From positions 1-64,000 of the forward strand of contig NZ_JBFRFW010000012.1 of NCBI RefSeq assembly GCF_052115025.1: a stretch of DNA of 64,000 nucleotides. Direction: 5' to 3'. The DNA comes from Bradyrhizobium_A sp052115025. GTDB taxonomy: Bacteria > Pseudomonadota > Alphaproteobacteria > Rhizobiales > Xanthobacteraceae. Made by a program: the position numbers and the translations under genes. Positions 8,465-17,129 of this stretch are shown here, piece by piece. The stretch's first letter is position 1. Each line of letters starts with the position of its first letter. The notes under the pieces are model-generated. The model did not search any database. It was not told the origin of the DNA and worked only from the letters and a program-made list of their open reading frames with translations.

Positions 8465-10207
8465 ATGTTGAACACCGTTGCCAAGGATGAGGCCCCGGCA
8501 GCCGAGCAGGAACTGACCGACGGCTTTCATCTCATCATCGACGCGCTCAAGCTCAACGGTGTCGACACCATCTACGGCGTCCCCGGCATTCCGATCACCG
8601 ACTTCGGCCGCATGGCGCAGGGCACAGGCATCCGCGTCATCTCGTTCCGCCACGAGCAGAACGCCGGCAACGCCGCGGCGATCGCCGGCTACCTCACCAA
8701 GAAACCCGGCATCTGCCTGACGGTGTCGGCGCCCGGCTTCCTCAACGGCCTCACCGCGCTCGCCAACGCCACCACCAACTGCTTCCCGATGATCCTGATC
8801 TCGGGCTCGTCGGAGCGCGAGATCGTCGACCTGCAGCAGGGCGACTATGAGGAGATGGACCAGCTCGCGATCGCCAAACCACTGTGCAAGGCCGCGTTCC
8901 GCGTGCTGCATGCCGCCGACATCGGCATCGGCGTCGCCCGCGCCATCCGCGCAGCGGTGTCCGGCCGCCCCGGCGGCGTCTATCTCGACCTGCCGGCCAA
9001 ACTGTTCTCGCAGACCATGGAGGCGAGCGCCGGCGCCAAGTCGCTGGTCAAGGTGATCGACGCCGCGCCGGCGCAGATCCCCGCCCCCGACGCCGTCAAG
9101 CGCGCGCTCGACGTGCTCAAGTCGGCGAAACGCCCGCTGATCATCCTCGGCAAGGGCGCGGCCTATGCCCAGGCCGACGACGCCATCCGCACCTTCGTCG
9201 AAAAGAGCGGCATTCCCTTCCTGCCGATGAGCATGGCCAAGGGCCTCCTGCCCGACACCCATCCGCAGTGCGCCGGCGCGGCGCGCTCCACGGTGCTCAA
9301 GGAGTCCGACGTCGTCATGCTGATCGGCGCGCGGCTCAACTGGCTGCTGTCGCACGGCAAGGGCAAGAGCTGGGGCAAGCCGGGCTCGCAGAAGTTCATC
9401 CAGGTCGACATCGAGCCCAAGGAGATGGACAGCAACATCGAGATCGCGGCCCCGCTGGTCGGCGACATCGGCTCCTGCGTCTCCGCGCTGCTCGCCGGCA
9501 TGGGCGACAGCTGGCCGACGGCCCCCGCCGACTGGACCGGCGCGGTCAAGACCAAGAAGGACGACAACATCGCCAAGATGGCGCCGAAGCTGATGAGCAA
9601 CGCGGTGCCGATGGACTATCACGGCGCGCTCGGCGCGCTGCGCACCATCATCAGGGAGCGGCCGGACGCCATCCTGGTCAACGAGGGCGCCAATACGCTC
9701 GACCTCGCCCGCGGCGTCATCGACATGTACCAGCCGCGCAAGCGCCTCGACGTCGGCACCTGGGGCGTGATGGGCATCGGCATGGGCTTCGCCATCGCCG
9801 CCGCCATCGAGACCGGCAAGCCGGTGCTGGCCGTGGAAGGCGACAGTGCGTTCGGCTTCTCCGGCATGGAGGTCGAGACCATCTGCCGCTACAACCTGCC
9901 GGTCTGCGTGGTCGTCTTCAATAACAACGGCATCTACCGCGGCACCGACGTCAACCCGAGCGGCGGCGCCGATGTCGCCACCACCGTGTTCGTCAAGGAC
10001 GCGCGCTACGACAAGATGATGGAGGCGTTCGGCGGCATCGGCGTCAATGCCACCACGCCCGACGAGCTCAAGCGCGCGGTCAACGCCGCGATGGACTCCG
10101 GCAAGCCGACCCTGATCAACGCGGTGATCGACCCGACCGCCGGCAGCGAGAGCGGCCGTATCGGCAACCTCAACCCGCAGAGCGTGCTCAGCAAGAAGAA
10201 GAAGTAG
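8465..10207 (+). CDS. oxc: Oxalyl-CoA decarboxylase
   Basis: Thiamine-diphosphate enzyme converting oxalyl-CoA to formyl-CoA and CO2. Its 580 residues match the family (568 in Oxalobacter). N-terminal Pyr domain with the cofactor-activating Glu in FRHEQNAGNAAA (about residue 62), central domain, and C-terminal PP domain with the GDSAFGFSGMEVE to FNNNG TPP/Mg signature (about 458-485). The tail SEKSGR-like GSESGRIGNLNPQS fits the CoA-binding C-terminus. The ATG is preceded by GGGAG. It is the second gene of the gntR transcript and is followed by frc after a hairpin repeat; with Frc it forms the energy-yielding oxalate cycle. Confidence 0.96.
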   Translation: MLNTVAKDEAPAAEQELTDGFHLIIDALKLNGVDTIYGVPGIPITDFGRMAQGTGIRVISFRHEQNAGNAAAIAGYLTKKPGICLTVSAPGFLNGLTALANATTNCFPMILISGSSEREIVDLQQGDYEEMDQLAIAKPLCKAAFRVLHAADIGIGVARAIRAAVSGRPGGVYLDLPAKLFSQTMEASAGAKSLVKVIDAAPAQIPAPDAVKRALDVLKSAKRPLIILGKGAAYAQADDAIRTFVEKSGIPFLPMSMAKGLLPDTHPQCAGAARSTVLKESDVVMLIGARLNWLLSHGKGKSWGKPGSQKFIQVDIEPKEMDSNIEIAAPLVGDIGSCVSALLAGMGDSWPTAPADWTGAVKTKKDDNIAKMAPKLMSNAVPMDYHGALGALRTIIRERPDAILVNEGANTLDLARGVIDMYQPRKRLDVGTWGVMGIGMGFAIAAAIETGKPVLAVEGDSAFGFSGMEVETICRYNLPVCVVVFNNNGIYRGTDVNPSGGADVATTVFVKDARYDKMMEAFGGIGVNATTPDELKRAVNAAMDSGKPTLINAVIDPTAGSESGRIGNLNPQSVLSKKKK

Positions 10208-10231
10208 GAGGCACGGCGCGAGCCAAATCTT

Positions 10232-10326
10232 CTGCGTCACCACCGGGCTCGTCCCGGTGACCCACGTCTTCGGAGCGTTGCCGCAAAGACAGACGTGGAT
10301 GGCCGGGACAAGCCCGGCCATGACGA
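10232..10326. repeat. Interspersed hairpin repeat, family II
   Basis: Two GC hairpins (ACCGGGCTCGTCCCGGT and GGCCGGGACAAGCCCGGCC) joined by a short inverted ACGTCT / AGACGT pair. Related elements are at 24645, 28445 and 48502. It fills the gap between oxc and frc and could act as an mRNA-stabilising hairpin or terminator inside the operon. Confidence 0.75.
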
Positions 10327-10380
10327 ACACTCCCTTGTCGTTCTCAGAGAATCAAAGCCAATCCAGGAGGTAGTTCAACC

Positions 10381-11658
10381 ATGACCCAGGCGCTGAAGGG
10401 CGTTCGCATTCTCGATTTCACCCACGTCCAGTCGGGCCCGACCTGCACGCAGCTTTTGGCATGGTTCGGCGCCGACGTGATCAAGGTGGAGCGTCCCGGC
10501 GTGGGCGACATCACCCGCGGCCAGCTGCGCGATGTGCCGAATGTCGACAGCCTGTACTTCACCATGCTCAACCACAACAAGCGCTCGATCACGCTCGACA
10601 CCAAGAACCCCAAGGGCAAGGAGGTTCTCACCGCGCTGATGAAGAGCTGCGACGTGCTGGTGGAGAACTTCGGCCCCGGCGTGCTCGACCGCATGGGCTT
10701 TCCCTGGGAGACCATCCAGCAGATCAACCCCAAGCTGATCGTCGCCTCGATCAAGGGCTTCGGCCCGGGGCCGTACGAGGACTGCAAGGTCTATGAGAAC
10801 GTCGCGCAGTGCACCGGCGGCGCCGCCTCGACCACCGGCTTCCGTGACGGCCCGCCGCTGGTCACCGGCGCGCAGATCGGCGACAGCGGCACCGGATTGC
10901 ATCTCGCGCTCGGCATCGTCACCGCGCTGTACCAGCGCACGGTGACCGGCAAGGGCCAGAAGGTGACGGCGGCGATGCAGGACGGCGTGCTCAACCTGTC
11001 GCGCGTCAAGCTGCGCGACCAGCAGCGCCTCGCCCACGGCCCGCTCACCGAGTACAGCCAGTATGGCGAAGGCGTTGCGTTCGGCGAGGCCGTGCCGCGC
11101 GCCGGCAACGACTCCGGTGGCGGCCAGCCCGGCCGCATCCTCAAGTGCAAGGGCTGGGAGACCGACCCCAACGCCTACATCTACTTCATCACCCAGGCGC
11201 CGGTGTGGGAGAAGATCTGCGACGTCATCGGCGAGCCGGAGTGGAAGACCCATCCCGACTATGCCAAGCCGGCGGCCCGCCTGCCGCGCCTCAACGAGAT
11301 CTTCGGCCGCATCGAGCAGTGGACGATGACCAAGACCAAGTTCGAGGCGATGGAGATCCTCAACAGGGACGACATCCCCTGCGGCCCGATCCTGTCGATG
11401 AAGGAGCTCGCCGAGGACCAGTCGCTGCGCAAGACCGGCACCGTGGTCGAGGTCGAGCATCCGACGCGCGGCAAGTATCTGTCGGTCGGCAACCCGATCA
11501 AGCTGTCGGACTCGCCGACGGCCGTAACGCGCTCGCCGCTGCTCGGCGAGCACACCGACGAGATCCTGAAAGAGGTGCTCGGCTTCTCCGATCACCAGGT
11601 CGCCGAAACTCACAAGTCCGGCGCGCTCGACCCGCCGCAGAAGGCCGCGGCCGAATAA
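10381..11658 (+). CDS. frc: Formyl-CoA:oxalate CoA-transferase
   Basis: Class III CoA-transferase moving CoA from formyl-CoA to oxalate, giving the Oxc substrate. Its 425 residues compare with 428 in Oxalobacter. The catalytic Asp is D168 in GAQIGDSGTG, and the glycine-rich active-site loop is NDSGGGQPG near residue 240. The N-terminal LKGVRILDFTHVQSGP is the family signature. GGAGG lies 11 nt before the ATG. Related enzymes (YfdE, UctC) use acetyl- or succinyl-CoA as donor, so the donor here is not proven. It is followed by a strong terminator, which ends the gntR-oxc-frc segment. Confidence 0.95.
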   Translation: MTQALKGVRILDFTHVQSGPTCTQLLAWFGADVIKVERPGVGDITRGQLRDVPNVDSLYFTMLNHNKRSITLDTKNPKGKEVLTALMKSCDVLVENFGPGVLDRMGFPWETIQQINPKLIVASIKGFGPGPYEDCKVYENVAQCTGGAASTTGFRDGPPLVTGAQIGDSGTGLHLALGIVTALYQRTVTGKGQKVTAAMQDGVLNLSRVKLRDQQRLAHGPLTEYSQYGEGVAFGEAVPRAGNDSGGGQPGRILKCKGWETDPNAYIYFITQAPVWEKICDVIGEPEWKTHPDYAKPAARLPRLNEIFGRIEQWTMTKTKFEAMEILNRDDIPCGPILSMKELAEDQSLRKTGTVVEVEHPTRGKYLSVGNPIKLSDSPTAVTRSPLLGEHTDEILKEVLGFSDHQVAETHKSGALDPPQKAAAE

Positions 11659-11684
11659 GCCGCAGACGATCGCCAAACAGCATG

Positions 11685-11714
11685 ACGCCGCCGGACTCTT
11701 CCGGCGGCGTTGTT
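11685..11714 (+). terminator. Rho-independent terminator after frc
   Basis: Eleven-bp perfect arms ACGCCGCCGGA (11685-11695) and TCCGGCGGCGT (11700-11710) with a 4-nt loop, followed by a T-rich stretch, 27 bp after the frc stop. Confidence 0.8.
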
Positions 11715-12245
11715 GCTCCAATGACCGCGGCATCACGCGGAACATGGGTCAGCATTGCATTCTTGACGCCCGCGCCAGAAGTGCTTTGCTGATCCTCGCG
11801 CTCCTGAGGGGAGCATTGATCGGCGTCGCCACAGCGCCGATCCGCTCAACGAACGTCGGAGGTGCTGGATGACGCCACCGGGTCCTACCGGCGCAGAGAT
11901 CGCGGACGCAGTCATTCGGGCGTCCGCGTAGCGGCATCCACGAATCGCACGCCGGGAGCGGCCGACGGGGCCGCATCAGTGAGGCAAGGCCCACCTTGGT
12001 CCCCTCCCGGCGCGAATACGATACGGCATGCGGGACATCTTCCTTGGCGCACGCCGCTTGCATTTCCCCTTCTTCAGCGAACTTCCCCCGCCAGCACACG
12101 ATCCGGCGATGACGCGAGCGCTGCGGCGACGGCCGTGGCACGACGTTGCCAGGCCGTGACGCAAGGGCGGCTGATCCTTCGGGATCGGTCGAAGCATCGG
12201 CCTCCTGCCGCGCGCTAAAGCGCGCGTCGACATGTGGAGGATGCG
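11715..12245. other. Intergenic stretch, no convincing gene
   Basis: About 530 bp. A TTGACG hexamer is at 11763. A well-placed GGAGG precedes an ATG at 11869 that opens only 20 codons (ending 11931), perhaps a leader peptide or a gene remnant. Longer open frames on both strands lack ribosome sites and familiar motifs and look like high-GC chance frames. Confidence 0.4.
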
Positions 12246-13265
12246 ATGCTGACACCAACGATGATCCTGGAGGACATCTCCTTTTCCGGCGGCGTGCCCA
12301 GGACGGACGCGATCGAGCGCACCATGACGCTGGCGGGCACCCCCGCCGGCGCCGACACGGCCTGGGAGCCGATGCTGCTGGTGCGTGCGCAGGCGAGCGC
12401 GGCGACCGACCCGCACCGCCCCGTGCTCTATGTCCACGGCATGTCGTTCCCGTCCGCCAGCTCGATCATGTTTCCCTTCGACGGCGGGTCGTGGGCCGAC
12501 CAGTTGAACCAGTCCGGCTTCCTGGCATGCGCATTTGATTTCGCCGGCTTTGGCGGATCAGAGCGTTATCCCGAGATGATCGGAACGGCGCCGCCTGCGG
12601 GCGAGCCGCTCGGTGCCGCCGACGACGCCGCACGGCAGATCCACCGCGTGGTGCGCGCCATTCTCGCTCACACCGGCGTTGCCAGGCTCTCGATCATTGC
12701 CCACTCGTGGGGGACCATCGCGGCCGGTCTGTTTGCCACGCGCTATCCGGAGCTGGTCGACCGGCTGGTGTTCTTCGGCCCCATCACCCAGCGCCGGCAA
12801 CTCGCCGGCGTGCCGGAGCTCGGCGCGTGGCGCCTGCTGACCGTCGCCGAGCAGCACGCGCGATTTGTCGAGGATGTTCCGCCCGGCTGCCCGCCGTTGC
12901 TGCTGGAGCGCGACTTTCCCGCCTGGGCGACACGCTACCTGAGCTCCGATCCGACCAGCGGGACGCGCAGCCCGCCGTCGGTCAAGACACCGAACGGCCC
13001 CCTTGCCGATGTCATGCGGGCGTGGAGCGGTTCGCTGGCCTATGATCCCGGAAAGATCCGGGCGCCGGTCGCCATCATCCGCGGCGCGTGGGACAGCCTG
13101 TGCACCAGCGACGATGCCGCATGGCTGATGGCGGCGCTGACGTCAGCGCCCGACAAGCGCGACATCACGATCGCCAGGGCAACCCATCTCATGCATCTGG
13201 AAGAGAGCCGCCACGACCTCTATCGCGCCACCAGCGACTTTCTCAGCGAAAGGGAGCAGCCATGA
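12246..13265 (+). CDS. Alpha/beta hydrolase family protein
   Basis: A 339-residue serine hydrolase of the alpha/beta fold; substrate unknown. The nucleophile elbow is AHSWGT (about residue 155), the oxyanion strand is VLYVHGMSFPS (about 62-72), the acid is likely the Asp of RGAWDSL, and the catalytic His is in ATHLMHLEE near the end. The ATG at 12246 has GGAGG 5 nt upstream; a GTG at 12234 is possible. The stop overlaps the next start by ATGA, so it is translationally coupled to the antibiotic-monooxygenase-type gene, suggesting a small catabolic or detoxifying pair. Confidence 0.82.
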   Translation: MLTPTMILEDISFSGGVPRTDAIERTMTLAGTPAGADTAWEPMLLVRAQASAATDPHRPVLYVHGMSFPSASSIMFPFDGGSWADQLNQSGFLACAFDFAGFGGSERYPEMIGTAPPAGEPLGAADDAARQIHRVVRAILAHTGVARLSIIAHSWGTIAAGLFATRYPELVDRLVFFGPITQRRQLAGVPELGAWRLLTVAEQHARFVEDVPPGCPPLLLERDFPAWATRYLSSDPTSGTRSPPSVKTPNGPLADVMRAWSGSLAYDPGKIRAPVAIIRGAWDSLCTSDDAAWLMAALTSAPDKRDITIARATHLMHLEESRHDLYRATSDFLSEREQP

Positions 13266-13615
13266 TCGCCGTGATTTTCGAAGTCTGGCCGGCGGCCGGC
13301 CGCAGGGACGATTACATGGCGCATGCCGCGCGGCTGCGCGACGATCTCGAGCACATCGACGGCTTCATCTCCGTCGAACGCTTCCAGAGCCTGACCGATC
13401 CCGACAAGCTGCTGTCGCTGTCGATGTGGCGCGACGAGGCGGCGGTCGCGGCCTGGCGCAACCAGCCGAGACACCGCGCCACCCAGGCCGCGGGCCGCGG
13501 CGGCATCTTTCGCGATTATCGGCTGCGCGTCGCCGGCGTGATCCGCGACTACGGCCTCACCGATCGCCGCGAGCAGGCGCCCGACGACAGCCGCGCCGCG
13601 CATCCGCCGCGCTGA
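13262..13615 (+). CDS. Antibiotic biosynthesis monooxygenase (ABM) domain protein
   Basis: A 117-residue ferredoxin-like protein of the ABM/DUF family. The pattern IAVIFEVWP ... GFISVERFQS ... LLSLSMWRDEAAVAAWR ... HRATQAAGR is typical of these small heme- or cofactor-free monooxygenases and stress proteins. The start overlaps the stop of the hydrolase (ATGA). The C-terminal 20 residues are polar and probably disordered. The reaction cannot be told from sequence. Confidence 0.82.
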   Translation: MIAVIFEVWPAAGRRDDYMAHAARLRDDLEHIDGFISVERFQSLTDPDKLLSLSMWRDEAAVAAWRNQPRHRATQAAGRGGIFRDYRLRVAGVIRDYGLTDRREQAPDDSRAAHPPR

Positions 13616-13665
13616 CCCTGCAGCACGGCGATCGCATGGGCGAACAGCCCGGCCGCGTGGGCCGG

Positions 13666-13884
13666 TCAGGACTCTTCGGTGGAGGATTGTGCGCCGGCGG
13701 GCCCTTCGGCCGTGCGCCGGCCTTCGGACGCTTCCAGGATGCGGGTCAGCGCCTGCTCGCGCTCGCGACGCTCGTCGTCGTCGCGCAGCTCGCGTTCCTG
13801 CTTCTCGAATTGATCGAGCGCCCCGCGAACCTCATCCATAAAGTTCCCACGTGCCGAAGGCGTACGCGAGCGGCGTTCAGTCAT
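13666..13884 (-). CDS. Small charged hypothetical protein
   Basis: A 72-residue protein rich in Arg, Glu and Asp (EKQERELRDDDERREREQ), probably one amphipathic helix or short coiled coil at about residues 15-52. An AGGGA lies about 9 nt before the ATG. It is not a family I can name. It lies convergent to the ABM gene with 50 bp between. The start and coding nature rest on the ribosome site and composition only. Confidence 0.45.
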   Translation of the reverse strand: MTERRSRTPSARGNFMDEVRGALDQFEKQERELRDDDERREREQALTRILEASEGRRTAEGPAGAQSSTEES

Positions 13885-13944
13885 GCAGCATGTCCCTGTG
13901 TTGCAAAACCGTCATGAAAACCAATTCGGGCAAATGTGGGGGAG

Positions 13945-13980
13945 ACCGCCCGCTATGTCGACCATTCCCGGGCGGTTTTC
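13945..13980 (+). terminator. Hairpin with T-run, possible terminator
   Basis: Arms ACCGCCCG (13945-13952) and CGGGCGGT (13969-13976) followed by TTTC. It sits in an AT-richer 290-bp gap upstream of the TetR gene and may end transcription coming from 12.2-13.6 kb. Confidence 0.4.
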
Positions 13981-14142
13981 AGGCACACGCACCATCAATG
14001 CTGTTTTCGTTCCATCCAAAGTGAAGCAAAGAGAATATATCGACTGTTTTTCCGATTAAGTTTGGAAGATCATTTTTCATCGAATGGCAGGCAACGCGGA
14101 CGCGCCGCCGGAGCAGACCACCGGTCACAGTCGACATTCCTC

Positions 14143-14171
14143 TTGACGAGACAGACCTGTCTTTCTATATC
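14143..14171 (+). promoter_or_regulatory. tetR promoter with operator palindrome in the spacer
   Basis: TTGACG (14143-14148), a 17-nt spacer, then TATATC (14166-14171), 7 nt before the ATG. Inside the spacer lies AGACAG-AC-CTGTCT (14149-14162), a perfect 6-bp inverted repeat of the size TetR repressors bind. The very short leader implies nearly leaderless translation or a downstream start. Confidence 0.6.
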
Positions 14172-14177
14172 GACATC

Positions 14178-14765
14178 ATGAGCACCTCAGCCCTCTCCCC
14201 TGATCCCCGCACCCGCATCCTCGAGACCGCGGAAGCGCTGTTCTATCGCCATGGCATTCGCAGCATCGGCGTCGATCGCCTGATCGCCGAGAGCGGCGTC
14301 GCCAAGGCGACGTTCTACCGGCACTTTCCCTCCAAGGACGACCTCGCGCTCGCCTTCATCCGGGAGCGCGACGCCTCCTGGCGTGCCTGGCTTGCCGCCA
14401 CCGTGGCGCGGCTTGCCGCCGAGCCGCAGGCGCGGCCGCTGGCGATCTTCGACGCGATCCGCGAACGCTTCGAGGATCCGGAGTTTCGCGGCTGCGCGTT
14501 CTCCAACTCGATCGCCGAGGTCGCGCAGGGCGACAGCGCCGTGCACCAGGCCGCCGCCGAGCACAAGCGCGCGGTCACCGCGATGATCGCGGCCTACCTG
14601 CGCGACGCCGGCGTCGCCAGCGCGGACCTGCGCGATGAGCTGGCGCGCGCGCTGATGCTGCTGCTCGACGGCGCCATCGCCACCGCCGTGCGCGAACAGA
14701 GCCCGGCCGCCGCGGGCGACGCCCAACGCATCGCCGCGACACTGCTCGCCGCCCGCCTGTCCTGA
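14178..14765 (+). CDS. TetR family transcriptional regulator
   Basis: A 195-residue repressor-type protein. The TetR helix-turn-helix is at residues 10-57 (RILETAEALFYRHGIRSIGVDRLIAESGVAKATFYRHFPSKDDL); the C-terminal helices form the ligand pocket with GCAFSNSIAEVAQ. It resembles regulators of small oxidative or electrophile-defence operons. The gene leads an operon with AhpD-type and HPP-type genes 26 bp downstream, and a palindrome inside its own promoter suggests autorepression. The ligand is unknown. Confidence 0.9.
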   Translation: MSTSALSPDPRTRILETAEALFYRHGIRSIGVDRLIAESGVAKATFYRHFPSKDDLALAFIRERDASWRAWLAATVARLAAEPQARPLAIFDAIRERFEDPEFRGCAFSNSIAEVAQGDSAVHQAAAEHKRAVTAMIAAYLRDAGVASADLRDELARALMLLLDGAIATAVREQSPAAAGDAQRIAATLLAARLS

Positions 14766-14791
14766 CTTTTCACCACCGAAAGGATCTGACC

Positions 14792-15361
14792 ATGTCCCCC
14801 CGTTTCGCCATGCTCGACGCCACCACCGCCGACAGCGCCGTCCAGCCGCTGCTCGCGGCGACCCAGAAGCAGTTGGGACGCCTGCCCAACCTCTACAAGG
14901 CGATGGCCAACGGCCCGGCCGCGCTCGCCGGCTATCTCGACTTCCGCGCCGCGCTGGTCGGCCCGTCGGCGGTGCTCGACACCAAGATGCGTGAGCGCAT
15001 CGCGCTGCTGGTCGCCGAACTCAACGGCTGCGAATACTGCGTCTCCGCCCACAGCTTCCGCGGCGGCAAGATCGGCCTGTCGGCGGACGAGCTGGCGCGC
15101 ACCCGCCGTGCCCACTCGGAGGATGCCGCGGTCGATGCGGCGCTCGCGTTCGTGCGCGATGTCGTCGAGCAGCGCGGCGACGTCAGCGACGAACGCCTCG
15201 CCGCGGTGCGCGCCGCCGGCTGGAGCGATGCGGCGCTCGCCGAGATGGTCGCCCATGTCGCGCTCAACCAGCTCTCCAACCTGTTCAACCACGTGGCACG
15301 GCCGGAGCTCGATTTCCCGCGCGTGCCGGTGGGAGCGCCGCACGGCGACGCCGCCGCATGA
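14792..15361 (+). CDS. AhpD / carboxymuconolactone decarboxylase family protein
   Basis: A 189-residue helical protein of the AhpD-like peroxidase clan. The redox motif is CEYCVSAHSF (about residues 75-84), the CxxC plus distal His used for alkylhydroperoxidase activity or disulfide relay. The N-terminal GRLPNLYKAMANGP is also characteristic. It is controlled, by position, by the upstream TetR gene. Its end overlaps the next gene start (ATGA). Decarboxylase activity is unlikely given the CxxC. Confidence 0.88.
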   Translation: MSPRFAMLDATTADSAVQPLLAATQKQLGRLPNLYKAMANGPAALAGYLDFRAALVGPSAVLDTKMRERIALLVAELNGCEYCVSAHSFRGGKIGLSADELARTRRAHSEDAAVDAALAFVRDVVEQRGDVSDERLAAVRAAGWSDAALAEMVAHVALNQLSNLFNHVARPELDFPRVPVGAPHGDAAA

Positions 15362-15825
15362 GCACGCCGGTGCGCCTTCAGGAGCGCGCCCTGCCGGCGA
15401 TCACGGCCGCCGGAGGCGCGCTCGCGACCCTCGGGGCCTGGCAGATCGGCGCGCTTGCCGGTTTTCCGGCCCTGCCGGCCCCGGTCGCGGCCGCCGCGCT
15501 GGTGGTGCTCGCCGCCCCTCACGCCCCGGCCGCCCGGCCGCGCGCGGTGGTGCTCGCCCATCTCGTCTGCCTGATCGCGGGCGGCGTCGGCGCGCAGTTG
15601 CCGCTCGACGCCAGCCTTGCCATCGCGCTGGCGGTGGCGAGTGCTGCCGTCACCATGCTGATGGCGCGCGCGGTGCACGCGCCGGCGATCGCCCACACGG
15701 TGATCATGATCGTCGCGGTCGCGCCGGGGATTGCGACACTGCGCTATGCGGCGGCGACCTTCGCCGCCGTCGGCGTCGTGCTGGCCCTGCGCGCCGCGCT
15801 GCTGCGGATGGTGCCCGCGCCCTGA
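15358..15825 (+). CDS. HPP family integral membrane protein
   Basis: A 155-residue hydrophobic protein with four predicted membrane helices (about 13-35, 42-60, 65-105 in two segments, 118-148), starting at an ATGA overlap with the AhpD gene. The helix pattern and PHAPAARPRAVVLAH segment resemble the HPP family, whose characterised members are linked to nitrite transport or remain unassigned. The HPP triplet itself is degenerate here (PHAP), so the assignment is moderate. It probably belongs to the TetR-led operon. Confidence 0.6.
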   Translation: MSTPVRLQERALPAITAAGGALATLGAWQIGALAGFPALPAPVAAAALVVLAAPHAPAARPRAVVLAHLVCLIAGGVGAQLPLDASLAIALAVASAAVTMLMARAVHAPAIAHTVIMIVAVAPGIATLRYAAATFAAVGVVLALRAALLRMVPAP

Positions 15826-15829
15826 GCGA

Positions 15830-16984
15830 TCAGGCCGGCGCGGCCGCGAACGACAGCGTGTGCGCCACCTCCGGCGGCACGCCGCCCGCCAGCACCTGAC
15901 GATACGCCGCCTCGATCGCGCCCTTGCCGACGCCATGACTGACGCGCAGCCAGCGGTCGGTATCGGTGACGAATGCGCCCCACGCCTGCGCAAGCCGCGT
16001 GCGCAGCTGGTCGGCGCCCCATTCGGTGCGGCGACGGACGATGTGGTCGGGCGTGAAGAACCATTGCGGCGCGGGGCCCGGCAGCGCGTCCTGCGCCGCC
16101 GCGCTGTCCCAGTGGGTGGCGCCGACGCGGATGCTCTCAGCGATCGTATCGCCGAGATGGCGATGCACGGCGGCGAGCACCTGCTGATCGCCGGCGATAT
16201 CGATGACCACCGCCTTCGCGTCCGCAGGCAGTGTCGCGATGGCATCATAGGTCACGACGTCGTCGTAGCAGCCGGCGCGGGCGACGAAGGCGGCATTGCC
16301 CGGCGACGTCAATCCGACGAGGCGGACGCCATCCGGCTTGTCCTGCGCCAGCAGGAAGGCGAGCCCCATCGCCGTCTTGCTCGAGGCGCTGGAGATGATG
16401 ATCTGCCGCGCGCCGAAGCAGGCGCTGTCCTGCAGATGCGCGGCGAGAAAGAACGACAGGGCGAACAGCGGCCGCAGCACCAGGTGCTGGTCGGCGCGGG
16501 CGGGATCATAGCCGCGGTCGTGATCGAGCCTGGCATATTCGTTGTAGGTCTGCGGCAACACGGCACGGTGCGGCTGGGCGTCGATAAAGCCGGCGCTGCG
16601 CACGCGGTCCGGCGTCACCACAAGGTGGCTCGCCATCGGAAAATAGCCGTACACCCGCTCGCCCTCTACCAGCGACGCATGGCGCGAGCGCACGACCTCG
16701 CCGATGCCCCACACCGGGATCTGGCCCCACGGCTCCTCCGTCGGGAAGAAGCGCCAGTACCGGATCTGGCTGTCACCGCCGAACTTGGCGTAGGTGATGT
16801 TGTTGGCGGTGAGCGCGAAACGCAGCTGCCGCAGCTCCGCCTCCCCGTCCGCAAGGTCGGCCGGGCGCGCGGTGTCGCGCCAGCACCAGTCCGCGAGGTG
16901 ATCGCGCTTCACCAGGAAGGCCGAGCCGTGGTCGCGCGGTGATCGCGTGACAGCATCGGACACAGGTGCACGGACGTCGGACAT
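15830..16984 (-). CDS. DUF2855 family protein
   Basis: A 384-residue protein of the DUF2855 family, related in fold to medium-chain dehydrogenases. Seen: NNITYAKFGGDSQIRYWRFFP near the N-terminus, the conserved ASSKTAMGLAFLL helix that matches the nucleotide-binding region, and GATHWDS. The start at 16984 has AGAGG upstream and was preferred to the ATG at 17020. It is divergent from a LysR gene with a T-N11-A palindrome between, so LysR control is likely. Substrate and cofactor are unknown. Confidence 0.82.
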   Translation of the reverse strand: MSDVRAPVSDAVTRSPRDHGSAFLVKRDHLADWCWRDTARPADLADGEAELRQLRFALTANNITYAKFGGDSQIRYWRFFPTEEPWGQIPVWGIGEVVRSRHASLVEGERVYGYFPMASHLVVTPDRVRSAGFIDAQPHRAVLPQTYNEYARLDHDRGYDPARADQHLVLRPLFALSFFLAAHLQDSACFGARQIIISSASSKTAMGLAFLLAQDKPDGVRLVGLTSPGNAAFVARAGCYDDVVTYDAIATLPADAKAVVIDIAGDQQVLAAVHRHLGDTIAESIRVGATHWDSAAAQDALPGPAPQWFFTPDHIVRRRTEWGADQLRTRLAQAWGAFVTDTDRWLRVSHGVGKGAIEAAYRQVLAGGVPPEVAHTLSFAAAPA

Positions 16985-17093
16985 GGCGGACCTCTTTCGG
17001 CTGGCGCAGCGCTCGGCCACCGCACATCCTGCTCCGGACTGCTCCGGATCACGCGGCGAGCTTGAGCCAGCCTAGGTGGACGCCTATCATTCC

Positions 17094-17106
17094 TCAAATG
17101 AATTGA
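17094..17106. promoter_or_regulatory. LysR-type box between DUF2855 and lysR
   Basis: TCAAATGAATTGA is a T-N11-A palindrome (TCAA/TTGA) in the 145-bp divergent intergenic region, 24 bp before the LysR start. Confidence 0.45.
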
Positions 17107-17129
17107 TTGAATGGCCGGCCATCAGCTCC

